From DASVNK01 sp964478815 (GTDB taxonomy: Bacteria > Verrucomicrobiota > Verrucomicrobiia > Limisphaerales > SXQI01): a DNA stretch of 64,000 nucleotides. The notes beneath the pieces are model-generated. The model was not told the origin of the DNA and searched no databases. It saw only the letters and a list, made by a program, of their open reading frames with translations. This document shows positions 52,852 to 60,424 of this stretch, piece by piece. The stretch covers positions 1-64,000 of the forward strand of contig CAYZKY010000008.1 in NCBI GenBank assembly GCA_964478815.1. The letters are read 5' to 3'. The position numbers and the translations under genes were made by a program. How positions within the stretch are numbered: position 1 is the first letter of the stretch; each line of letters begins with the position of its first letter.

Positions 52852-53271
52852 ATGTCCATGCGGGATGATTGGCCGACACCCCAATGGCTGTTCGACGCGC
52901 TGCACCGAGAATTCGAGTTCACTCTCGATCCCTGCTCCAGCCACGCCAACGCCAAATGCGCCCGGCACTTCACCGTTCGGGAGGATGGCCTCGGGCAGGA
53001 CTGGGCCGATGCGGTGGTGTTCATGAATCCTCCGTACGGCCGCGCCATCGGAAGGTGGATGAAAAAAGCGTATGAGTCCTCCAGGCAAGGCGCGACCGTG
53101 GTCTGCCTGGTGCCTGCCAGGACGGACACTTCCTGGTGGCACTGCTTTGCCATGAAAGGAGAGATCCGCCTCCTGCGAGGACGTTTGCGATTCGAAGGAG
53201 CGGAAAATGCCGCGCCTTTCCCCAGTGCGCTCGTCATCTTTCGTCCCGCAGGGTTTTCCATGCGAGCCTGA
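52852..53271 (+). CDS. Phage-type DNA N6-adenine methyltransferase
   Basis: A 139-residue protein starting MSMRDDWPTPQWLFDALHREF, the hallmark of the phage N-6-adenine methyltransferase family. DPCSSHANAKC and the catalytic NPPYGR (near 60-66) are present, as is a C-terminal MKGEIRLLRGRLRF.GAENAAPFPSALVIF. It transfers methyl groups to adenine in DNA and in phages blocks host restriction. The gene is complete and lies 59 bp after repA, same strand. Upstream in-frame GTG start possible; the ATG at 52852 is preferred. Confidence 0.92.
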   Translation: MSMRDDWPTPQWLFDALHREFEFTLDPCSSHANAKCARHFTVREDGLGQDWADAVVFMNPPYGRAIGRWMKKAYESSRQGATVVCLVPARTDTSWWHCFAMKGEIRLLRGRLRFEGAENAAPFPSALVIFRPAGFSMRA

Positions 53272-53728
53272 TCATGGATAAATCCGGCCCTCTCAAATTC
53301 TTCGACCATGGACAGAGGCCCTGCTCCCCACGTCATCTAGGCAGCCGGAACTGTTTGATGACGGTGAGCCGGTGAGCCGGTTCTTGCCGCGGCCTCCTGA
53401 AACTGGAATCTTTGGCCCGTCCGATGAATTTCGACCGCGAGCGAATCAAGGCCGAAGTGGCGGCCTTCGCCGCGCAAGGTGTCTCCGGTCGCAGACGGCG
53501 GCAAGACTTCTCTCGAAACTGTTGAGGCAAAGGAAAGTGGACGCATGCAGTCGCATCACTTAACCGCGAACTTCGCGCAATGGGTCGGGCGATTATATGG
53601 CGGTCAGGCCAGCGTCCAGGATGCTACGGGTCGTGGCTTGGACCCCGGCTTCCCCGCCAAGGTCCTCAGTTAAGCATTGCGCGCGCCCGATTGGGCGAAG
53701 CGAAAAATGAAATGAAAAAATCAAGAAT
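53272..53728. other. 457-bp gap with dispersed repeat copy 2
   Basis: No supported gene. A stretch at 53596-53660 resembles the repeat at 19829 and is listed separately. Remaining sequence has only short frames. Confidence 0.4.
53596..53660. repeat. Dispersed repeat copy 2
   Basis: TATGGCGG followed by AGCGTCCAGGATGCTACGG matches 19829-19863 at about 28 of 34 positions, with weaker similarity continuing to the right (GCCAAGGTCCT against GCCAGGGCCTT). The inverted arm seen in copy 1 has decayed here. Confidence 0.5.
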
Positions 53729-54346
53729 ATGAAAGCCTTTGCCTCCGAACTGAGCACGCCCTCGGGATTCCTGAACCAGGTCACTCGCGGCGATTGCCTC
53801 CAGACCTTGCGCCACCTGCCTGACCAGTCCATCGACTTCGTTCTCATCGACCCGCCCTACATCCTTCATTACCAGGACCGGTTGGCCGCTCTTATCTGAA
53901 CGACGATAACATCCGCTGGTTGTTCCCGGCGTTCGCCGAGCTTTATCGGGTGCTCAAACCGAATCGTTACTGCGTCTGTTTCTACGGCTGGAAAAACGCC
54001 GACAAGTTCCTCCTCGCCTTGAAGGAATTCGGCTTCGGGCCGGTCGGGCATTTCCACCTTCGCCAGACGTGACGCGTCCCGCGTCGGCCACACCTGCATG
54101 ATGCACGAATCGGCTTACCTGCCTGGCCAAAGGCCATCCTCGTCGTCCCGTTTCCGCTCTTCTGCCTCTCATCAACGCTTACTCCGAACCAGACGACATT
54201 GTACTGGACCCCTTCGGCGGCTCTGGCACCACGGTGCGGCGACCCTCCGTTGTGAGCGCCGGTTCATCCTTTTCGGGATGGTGGAGGAGTATGCCCGGAA
54301 TGCCCTCACGCGGCTTGCCGAGGCCGCTGCCCATCTTCACGGTTGA
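53729..54346 (+). pseudogene. Decayed beta-class DNA methyltransferase
   Basis: The start MKAFASELSTPSGFLNQVTRGDCLQTLRHLP-like reading (in short: QVTRGDCLQ, SIDFVLIDPPY) is a clear methyltransferase motif IV, but it stops at TGA after 56 codons. In a second frame homology resumes from about 53886 (NDDNIRWLFPAFAELYRVL, FYGWKNADKFL) to a stop near 54072. After a damaged middle, the motif I end (DIVLDPFGGSGT) and FILFGMVEEYARNAL appear at 54196-54340 in other frames. At least three frame breaks and a missing stretch show it is dead. It originally methylated adenine N6 or cytosine N4. Confidence 0.88.
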
Positions 54347-54396
54347 ATAACCCGGTGGGCCGAAATTTTTCGGCTCGCCTTTCCAAAATAAATCCC

Positions 54397-54651
54397 ATGG
54401 AACACACACTCGACGACCTGGCCGAAGCGCTCCGCCGAAATGCCGCCGGGCTCGCCGAATCTCTTGGCGAAGCGAATCCCGTCGAGGCCATCGTGCTGCT
54501 TCGCCTCATCCGGCAAGCCCGCGCGCTGGAAGACGAAGTGCGGGAACTGCATGACGCCATCGGGGCCATTCGCATGGCCTCAGCCCCTCCGCGCGCCGAC
54601 TCCGCGAAGCGGCCGTATCCTGGGCGCGCTCGGAAGCAGACCAGCAGGTAG
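54397..54651 (+). CDS. Small helical hypothetical protein
   Basis: An 84-residue frame starting MEHTLDDLAEALRRNAAGL. It is almost entirely helical (LGEANPVEAIVLLRLIRQARALEDEVRELHDAIG) with a basic tail (AKRPYPGRARKQTSR), perhaps a coiled coil. No family is recognised and no strong ribosome-binding site is visible. Its codon pattern and length fit a small real gene, but it lies beside a pseudogene and may not be expressed. Confidence 0.45.
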   Translation: MEHTLDDLAEALRRNAAGLAESLGEANPVEAIVLLRLIRQARALEDEVRELHDAIGAIRMASAPPRADSAKRPYPGRARKQTSR

Positions 54652-54695
54652 TCTGAATGGTCTCCGATTCCTCAAGAGGAGACGCACCGCGGAAA

Positions 54696-54998
54696 TCATT
54701 CCTCTTCCGAAGTCGTGGCTCGAGATTTTCTGCATGCATTCTTATGCTCCCAATGCCGATGGATGGCATTGGTGGCTCTGGCGAGCCAAGCGGGGTCGCT
54801 GGAGTGCTGGACGACTTCGGACGTAGCGAAGTATTTGACCCCGGAGGGAGGCGGGTTGCCCAAGGGTTTCAAGAGCTTCGCGTTCACCAATGTTCGGATG
54901 TCGTGGACTTGGCAGTTGAGCTTGACGGCAGTTTGCTCGACCGAGAGCCGCGCCGGCGGCCCAAGAATGGCGAGAAAAGCGAGATTGGCGTTGTTCAT
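54696..54998 (-). CDS. Small helix-turn-helix-like protein
   Basis: A 100-residue protein starting MNNANLAFLAILGPPARL. SVEQTAVKLNCQVHDIRTLVNAKLLKPLGNPP looks like a MerR- or excisionase-type winged helix, followed by GVKYFATSEVVQHSSDPAWLARATNAIHRHW. I recall similar small proteins in Verrucomicrobia genomes, without known function. It is divergent from the sigma factor gene at 55176. It may be a DNA-binding regulator; this is inferred from fold-like pattern only. Confidence 0.7.
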   Translation of the reverse strand: MNNANLAFLAILGPPARLSVEQTAVKLNCQVHDIRTLVNAKLLKPLGNPPPSGVKYFATSEVVQHSSDPAWLARATNAIHRHWEHKNACRKSRATTSEEE

Positions 54999-55175
54999 CG
55001 CAGCGGTGTCGTTTTCGATTCTATTCCAAGCCGCTCCGGCCCGAGCCGCGCGGCGCTTCAAAAGACCTGTCGAGGATTGTGAAGGATATCGGACAAATTA
55101 TTTTCGCGCCTCCGTTGGAATCGCTGAAAGCGCGTTGCGTGGCAGTCGGCAGCCTTTTACCATGAGGGCCGTTGC

Positions 55176-55751
55176 ATGGACCCGCTTCCTGAACTGCTAA
55201 GCCAGTATCGAGAATGCCGCGAGGTGGCGGAAGCCGAGCGGCTGGCGGAAGAAATCATCGAGTTCCTGGCACCCGATTTAAGCCGGTTTATCCGCAGTCA
55301 TTTCTCCTCGAATTCCGCCAAAAGAGACGCCTGGGAAGATGCGTATCAGGAAACCTTGGCCGGCATTGTCGACACCTTGCCGGCTTTCGGGAGCGCGGAA
55401 GCGGAAAGTTTCCTGAAGTGGTGTTACGGCCTCGCCCGCCACAAGATAGCCGACCAGTTTCGGGGCCGAAAGACAGCGGTCAACACGGTGGCCGACCCGG
55501 AACTTCTGCGCGAAGCGCTCGAAGCATTCACGGGCGGCGGGACCCTTTCCGCCGCCGACCGGACGGACCTGGAAGCGGCGCTGGCGCTCATCAAGAGGAG
55601 CGAGCCGCCCTGCCTGAATTATCTTTGGGATCGCTACGTGGTGGGGCTGTCTTTCGCGCTCCTCGGCGAAGCTTATGGGATCACGGAGGCTGCGGCCACG
55701 AAGCGCGTGCAGCGCTGTTTGCAACTCGCGCGGCGGCTCCTCAAAGTTTAA
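55176..55751 (+). CDS. Sigma-70 family (ECF-like) factor
   Basis: A 191-residue protein. Region 2 is seen in RDAWEDAYQETLAGIVDTLPAF and FLKWCYGLARHKIADQFRGRK; region 4 is the helix-turn-helix GLSFALLGEAYGITEAAATKRVQRCLQLARRLL. It should direct RNA polymerase to specific promoters. It differs in sequence from the kinase-linked factor at 40822 and has no kinase or anti-sigma partner nearby; instead a small charged protein follows after nine bases. Confidence 0.85.
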   Translation: MDPLPELLSQYRECREVAEAERLAEEIIEFLAPDLSRFIRSHFSSNSAKRDAWEDAYQETLAGIVDTLPAFGSAEAESFLKWCYGLARHKIADQFRGRKTAVNTVADPELLREALEAFTGGGTLSAADRTDLEAALALIKRSEPPCLNYLWDRYVVGLSFALLGEAYGITEAAATKRVQRCLQLARRLLKV

Positions 55752-55760
55752 GGTCGATCA

Positions 55761-56006
55761 ATGCCGGAAAACACCGCCAAAGAGGAAGCGCAGCTCGAGA
55801 AGCTGGCCAAAGCCGTCCGAACGGGTTGGGCGAAGCGACATCCCTTATCGGAAAAGCACCGGGGCGTTGTGCGAAGCGCAGTGCGTCGGCAGTGGGAAGA
55901 GGATTTGTCGCCCGAGGAGCGCCGAAAGAAGGCGGAAGAACTGCGGCGGCGCATGGAAGAAGAACAAAAAAGGGAGTGGACACAGGCGCAAGGCCGCGCC
56001 CGGTAA
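55761..56006 (+). CDS. Small charged coiled-coil protein
   Basis: An 81-residue, highly charged, helical protein starting MPENTAKEEAQLEKLAKAV, with LSPEERRKKAEELRRRMEEEQKREW as a likely coiled coil. It starts nine bases after the sigma factor stop, so it is surely co-transcribed with it. A role as a partner of that sigma factor is possible but unproven. The family is not recognised. Confidence 0.65.
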   Translation: MPENTAKEEAQLEKLAKAVRTGWAKRHPLSEKHRGVVRSAVRRQWEEDLSPEERRKKAEELRRRMEEEQKREWTQAQGRAR

Positions 56007-56099
56007 GGTGGAAAGCAAACTGTTCCCCGAAGGCGCTCCAACGCTCGCGTTACGGCTCAAGGCTAGTCGGTCTTGGGCATGCTGTCCTCGGCTGCTCGG

Positions 56100-57512
56100 C
56101 TAGCAGCCCGTTAAAAAATGGGCATTTTTGAATTTGCCTGAAATTAACCGCGTGCGGTGAGCGATCCAGGGCCAAATTAGGAAGAGGGCTCCTCTCGCCC
56201 AGATCCGAGGTTGGGCCTTGGTGGTGGTGACAGCGGCCCTCGGCAGTCCCAGGGCGCAAAGTCCAAAAACTTCGGCCCAAAGGCCGGCCGCCCCGGCGTC
56301 CGCGTGGCGTGGCTTGCGCATTCCGTGAATTTGGCGCAGGAGCAACCCCAGGTTGTAGGCGGCGCATTTGAGCCCATGGGCCTTGGCCACGTTGACCAGG
56401 CCTCGCAGCCAGGTTCTTCGTCCGCCGCCCGTCTCGCACACATGGGCGAAGGTGCGCTCCACCCGTTCGCTGCGCCAGCGGTTGAGTCGTTTGCCGTTGG
56501 CTCCGCGCACCCGGCGGCGGTTGGCCCGGAACGCTTTTTCATCCTCCGCCGGCTTGTCCGTCCAGCGCCGCTTCTTTTGGTTGCGTTCGGGAATGTAAGC
56601 GCGCACGCCCCAGTCCGCGCCGCGGGCCAGCAGTTCATGGTCGCGATAGCCGTTGTCGGCCACCGCCTGGGTGATTTCCTGGGGGCTGCCTGCGGCCCCC
56701 AGGCTGGCCTGGGCCAACCCCAAACTTTCCGGCCCGCTTTGCGTGTCGCCCCGGTCGGCGTGGGTGAGGTGCGCGCTCACGATGGCTTGCGTTTCCAGAT
56801 CCACGGCGTGTTCGGCGGTGTCGGCCAGGCGGGTGCGTCCGTCCTTCATTTTGGCGATGGGCGCGCCCGGGTCGTTGGGATTAGGCCGGTCCTGGCTGGA
56901 GACTTTCTTGTCTGTGCGCGAACGGTCCAGCTGGCGCAAATCCTCATCGCTGGGGTTTTCCATCCCTTCGGCTTGGGCCAGGGCGCGCAGGTATTCCTTC
57001 CAAGCAGCGCCGTTGTCCTTGCGCACAATGCTTTTCATGGCCGCGTGGGCTTCCAGGGTGGTGGCATCGATGCCGACGGTCTGGCCGCGCAGCAGGCCTT
57101 GGGTCTGCAATTCTCCGAGGACAAAGGTGAAGACCTCGTCGAAGACGTTTTCATCCAGACGCTGGCGGATGATGGTCATGGCGGGATGGGTGGGCGTGCT
57201 TTCGCTCAGGCGGATGCCCAGAAAGGAGCGCAAAGCCAGGCTGTCCGCGCAGCGCCAGGCGATGCCGCGCTGACGGTCGATGCCTTCGAAGTAACCGATG
57301 AAAAGCATGCGGAAGTAAACCCCCGGCGGTATGGACGGGCGTCCGCCGCTTTTGTAGAACGGAGCGCACAGCTCCTCGACTTTGGCGTCAAACCCGGCTT
57401 GATCCAAAACCTGGTTGAGCTGGGTGTAGCACGGATGGCCCGAACCTTTGGCGAGGTCCGCGGTGGCGACGAAGAGTTCGGTTTGTTTTTCTTTGCGTCT
57501 TCCTAACGCCAT
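56100..57512 (-). CDS. tnp: IS1182-like transposase
   Basis: A 470-residue DDE transposase. The N-terminal part (HPCYTQLNQVLDQAGFDAKVEELCAPF, then GRPSIPPGVYFRMLFIGYFEGI) is typical for this group. Catalytic acidic residues can be placed in TVGIDATTLEAHAAM (Asp near 147), VADNGYRDHELLA (Asp near 289) and the region VERTFAHVCETGGGRRTWLRG (Glu near 356). It excises and inserts the element. The stop codon TAG is formed by the CTAG at the insertion boundary, so the reading frame runs right through the terminal repeat. The family label IS1182 is by similarity of pattern; IS5 relatives are the alternative. Confidence 0.88.
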   Translation of the reverse strand: MALGRRKEKQTELFVATADLAKGSGHPCYTQLNQVLDQAGFDAKVEELCAPFYKSGGRPSIPPGVYFRMLFIGYFEGIDRQRGIAWRCADSLALRSFLGIRLSESTPTHPAMTIIRQRLDENVFDEVFTFVLGELQTQGLLRGQTVGIDATTLEAHAAMKSIVRKDNGAAWKEYLRALAQAEGMENPSDEDLRQLDRSRTDKKVSSQDRPNPNDPGAPIAKMKDGRTRLADTAEHAVDLETQAIVSAHLTHADRGDTQSGPESLGLAQASLGAAGSPQEITQAVADNGYRDHELLARGADWGVRAYIPERNQKKRRWTDKPAEDEKAFRANRRRVRGANGKRLNRWRSERVERTFAHVCETGGGRRTWLRGLVNVAKAHGLKCAAYNLGLLLRQIHGMRKPRHADAGAAGLWAEVFGLCALGLPRAAVTTTKAQPRIWARGALFLIWPWIAHRTRLISGKFKNAHFLTGC

Positions 57513-57578
57513 GCTTAATTCACAGCATTAGTAATGCCGATTAACGAGTGAAGCGTGAGTTTTTTAACGGACTGCTAG
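56100..57578. mobile_element. IS1182-like insertion sequence with CTAG flanks
   Basis: The terminal inverted repeats are CAGCCCGTTAAAAAA at 56104-56118 and its partner ending at 57574 (CAGTCCGTTAAAAAA read inward), differing at one base. Both ends are flanked by CTAG (56100-56103 and 57575-57578), which looks like a 4-bp target duplication. A single transposase gene fills the element on the minus strand. The element is about 1471 bp between the flanks and looks intact. Confidence 0.9.
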
Positions 57579-57762
57579 GCTGAATATTCGTAGCGTTTCT
57601 GTGGAACCAAAGATGCTTTGGTAGGGCGAGTTCATGACGTCCCTCGGCGAAATCCTTCATTGCCTCGCGAAGAACTTCGTCAGGATTCGCCCGATGCTCG
57701 GCGTTTGGAACCCAGGGCAGTCTCAATTCGGATTATTGGAACGCAAATTCTTCCGCCCCGTC
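57579..57762 (-). pseudogene. Gene remnant trapped between two insertion sequences
   Basis: A minus-strand frame reading LRLPWVPNAEHRANPDEVLREAMKDF-like sequence (WVPNAEHRANPDEV, then GRHELALPKHLWFHRN) runs into the end of the IS1182-like element, which supplies its final residues. It has no start codon besides TTG and probably is the broken end of an older gene. Family not recognised. Confidence 0.3.
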
Positions 57763-57850
57763 GTAAGCGGTAAAGGAGCAGCCCTCGCTTGCGCGACCCG
57801 ATTGGCATGGAAACTGGCGGGAGGCTTGAGCGCGCCGAGACTGGTTGAAC

Positions 57851-59499
57851 TCAGGCTGCTTTGTGCAGAGCTTTTCCTTCGCGGGCGGGTTTCCACTTGA
57901 GCGGCGTCAGTTCGGCAACTCGCTGATTGGTCGTCGTTGGCAATTTCTCCAGGATGTCCTTGAGGTAGGTGTAGGGATCGAGGTCGTGCATCCGGCAGTT
58001 TTGGATGAGTGTGAACACGGCCGCGTTGCGCGTCCCGGCTTCTTCGGACCCGAAGAAGAGCCAGTTTTTCTTTCCGACACAGGTGGGCCGGATCGCGTTC
58101 TCGACCAGGTTATCGTCGATTTCCACTTCGCCAAAATCCAGGAAGCGCGAGACCGCTTCCCATTGGTTGAGGGCGTAGCTGATCGCTTCGCCCATCGGGC
58201 TTTTGGGCAGATACCTTGCTGGAGCTTTGGCAGGGCGCGGCTCAATCGGTCCATGACCAATCGGCTGTGTGAGGAACGCCGCGCTTCTCGAAGGGCTGGC
58301 CCAGCCCGGCTTTGGCGAAGTTGCTCCTCCCATCCGTATAAAATTCCAATCTGGTTTAGAATCCAGCCGGCCACGCCGGGCGCCTGGTCGCGGGCTTCGA
58401 AAAACCCGCGCCGCAGATGGGCCATGCAGCCGATCAAAATAATTTCCTTGTCCCTGGCGAAAGCGCGATTAGCGCTGTAACCGTCGCACTGGATTTTTCC
58501 CGCGTAATCTTTGCCCAGGAGCGAGTCCAAACAGGCTGCCGCCCGGCTGGCGTGCCATTCATAGAGGACGCATTTCTTTGGAATCAGCGCCGTCCAAAGA
58601 TAGCCTTGGGAGCAGCGGCCCGGATTTTCCGGGTCCATGTAGCGCACCGGCGTCTCGTCCACCTGCACATAGCCGCTGGCCTGCGCCTCTTTTTTGATGC
58701 AGAGCACAATGGCTTCCAAGAGCAGCACGCAGTGGCGCGTCCAGATCACCATTTGCGCGCGGGCAATGAAAACGCCTTGCCGCTGCCAGAACATCATCTG
58801 CAGACGGTAAAAGGGAATGTGGTCGGCGAATTTGCTCACCAACACGTGGCCCAGCAATCCCGGCGCGGCCATGATGCCGTCGGCCACACGCGCGGGCGCC
58901 GGGGCGATCACGGACGGCAGGAGCTTCTGATCGACGCGCACATATTTGGGACGGATCGTTTCCTTCCAAAAAAACTTCCCCGGCTGGTAATCGAGCAAAC
59001 GGCTGACTTCCTGGCTGATTTGTTTCCACTGGCCGGGCTCGGCCTGGACGATTTCCGGTTGGATGACTTCGCTCACCACTTCCAGATTCTCCGGCACACG
59101 GATGCGCTGTGTTTTGGCCTGAGACTCTTTGCGCAGGGACAGCAGGAGCAACTGCCGGGCCGGGCTCTGCGGAACCTCCACGATCGTTTCGCCCGAACCG
59201 CTCAAGAGCAGCATCAGTTGTTTGGAATCCAGTTGCTCGCTCTTCTTGCCGAAGAGAGGCCGGGCCAGCGCGTCCAGTTTCTGGCGCAGCAGTGAGTTCT
59301 CTTTCTGACTCTCCTTGAGACTGCTCTCCAAGGCAGAGACACTTGCCTGCAAAGTAGAGATCGTGGATTGAAGAGTAGAGATGACTTCGCGCAGAAGAAT
59401 CAGTTCGTCGGAAGTTGGATTTTCGCTCGTCATCAACGCGCAAATCAATAGCGCTTCCTGTGCCAACTTTTGGGCGTGGACGAGCGCGGCGCGGGCCAT
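57851..59499 (-). pseudogene. tnpC: IS66 transposase TnpC, frameshifted
   Basis: The DDE transposase of IS66. It starts MARAALVHAQKLAQEALL with its ATG overlapping the tnpB stop by one base. An N-terminal leucine-zipper-like helix (LQSTISTLQASVSALESSL) leads to the zinc-finger-like and DDE parts (YVQVDETPVRYMDPENPG, QCDGYSANRAF). At about 58215 the frame changes: CAAGGTATC reads GIC instead of the expected RYLPKS, which continues one base out of frame (SPMGEAISYALNQWEAVSRFL, DDNLVENAIRPTCVGKKNW) to 57851. A single A missing from CAAAGG would explain it. The catalytic Glu lies after the break, so the protein is inactive unless the ribosome shifts frame. Confidence 0.9.
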
Positions 59500-59855
59500 C
59501 ACTCCGGTGCTTCGTACCAGGCTCGGCAGCCGCTGCCTTTGAGTTCCACGCCGTCGAGCAACAGTTGCAGCGCCTGCGGGGCGAGCTTGATTTTCGCGCT
59601 GGGCTCTCCCGCGCTCTGCGGCCAGAAAAACGTTCCCTTCTCCAAACGCTTGGCCAGAACGCAAACACCCGTGCCGTCAAAATAGAGAATCTTGATCCGG
59701 TTATGACGGCGATTGGAAAAAATGAAGAGCGCGCCGGTTTTTGGATCCTCGCCCAGCTTCTCCTTGGCTGCGCTCCACAGGCCATTGAAGTTCATCCGCA
59801 AATCGCACGGCGCGGAGGCCAGAAAGATTTTCAGATGCGAATGAAAACTCAGCAT
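59499..59855 (-). CDS. tnpB: IS66 accessory protein TnpB
   Basis: A 118-residue protein starting MLSFHSHLKIFLASAPCDLRM. The motifs CDLRMNFNGLW, DPKTGALFIFSNRRHNRIKILYFDGTGVCVL and RLEKGTFFWP are diagnostic for IS66 OrfB. It is required with TnpA for transposition in this family, though its biochemical role is unknown. It overlaps tnpA by seven bases and tnpC by one, the compact arrangement usual for IS66. Confidence 0.95.
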   Translation of the reverse strand: MLSFHSHLKIFLASAPCDLRMNFNGLWSAAKEKLGEDPKTGALFIFSNRRHNRIKILYFDGTGVCVLAKRLEKGTFFWPQSAGEPSAKIKLAPQALQLLLDGVELKGSGCRAWYEAPE

Positions 59856-60178
59856 GCCTCCTCCTGCGCTAAACAAGCCAAGAGCGCCGCCGCCAGAGGA
59901 ACTTGATCGGAGCTGGCAATCCGCAGCCGAATCTTCGCGCCCAGCTCCACGAGCAAATCGGATGAAACGCCAGGCTCGAGCCTCTCCACTTCAATAAACT
60001 CCGGCGCGCGGGCTTTCTCCCGGCGCTGCCGCCAGCCGCAGAAAGTGGTGTAATGGATCTGATGTTCGCGAGCGAACGCCGCGGCCGAAAGACCGCTGCG
60101 ATCAAAAGCGCTCAGAAGTTTGGCGCGTTCAGATGAGGTTGTTCGTCGGTTCCGAAGAGCAGAAATGGCGCGATGCAT
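59849..60178 (-). CDS. tnpA: IS66 accessory protein TnpA
   Basis: A 109-residue protein starting MHRAISALRNRRTTSSERAKL. A helix-turn-helix of the IS3/IS66 OrfA type (LLSAFDRSGLSAAAFAREHQIHYTTFCGWRQRR) suggests binding to the element ends. It is the first gene of the IS66 operon and overlaps tnpB. An ATG/GTG start further upstream near 60205 is possible. Complete and probably functional. Confidence 0.92.
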   Translation of the reverse strand: MHRAISALRNRRTTSSERAKLLSAFDRSGLSAAAFAREHQIHYTTFCGWRQRREKARAPEFIEVERLEPGVSSDLLVELGAKIRLRIASSDQVPLAAALLACLAQEEAC

Positions 60179-60290
60179 GGCGCGCGGATTTACCACCGTC
60201 CGCACCTCGCCGATAGAAGGCTGCTCCTTTACCGCTTACGCCCCGTCAACGCTTCCCGACATCATCGACTTGAAAACTCTTCTCTAAAAA

Positions 60291-60313
60291 GTGGTGCTTC
60301 GCGTGACGCTTAC
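60291..60313 (-). repeat. Possible end of a second, older IS66-like element
   Basis: Read leftward the sequence begins GTAAGCGTCACGCGAAGCAC, the typical opening of IS66 terminal repeats, but it differs from the ends of the intact element after eight bases. No partner end was found in the window. It lies 44 bp outside the intact element's target duplication. Confidence 0.35.
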
Positions 60314-60424
60314 GTTTTCCGTCTCGGCTCGTATCGTTCTCCTTCCACGATTATCGCCGCGCCAGCCTTACGGGCTTCGTGAACTTGGGCTGAACGATAA
60401 GATTGATTCGGTGTAGGCGCGAAG

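Larger units (their letters stand above)
57763..60239. mobile_element. IS66-family insertion sequence with 8-bp target duplication
   Basis: Perfect 21-bp inverted repeats beginning GTAAGCGGTAAAGG mark the ends (57763-57783 and 60239-60219). The flanks carry the identical 8-bp GCCCCGTC at 57755-57762 and 60240-60247, the target duplication length expected for IS66. The three genes tnpA, tnpB and tnpC lie on the minus strand; tnpC carries a frameshift. The identical duplication indicates a recent insertion. Confidence 0.96.

Noticed and set aside
56211..57506. A 431-codon plus-strand frame inside the IS1182-like element
   Set aside because: Antisense of the transposase, with no motif; common for such GC-rich insertion sequences.
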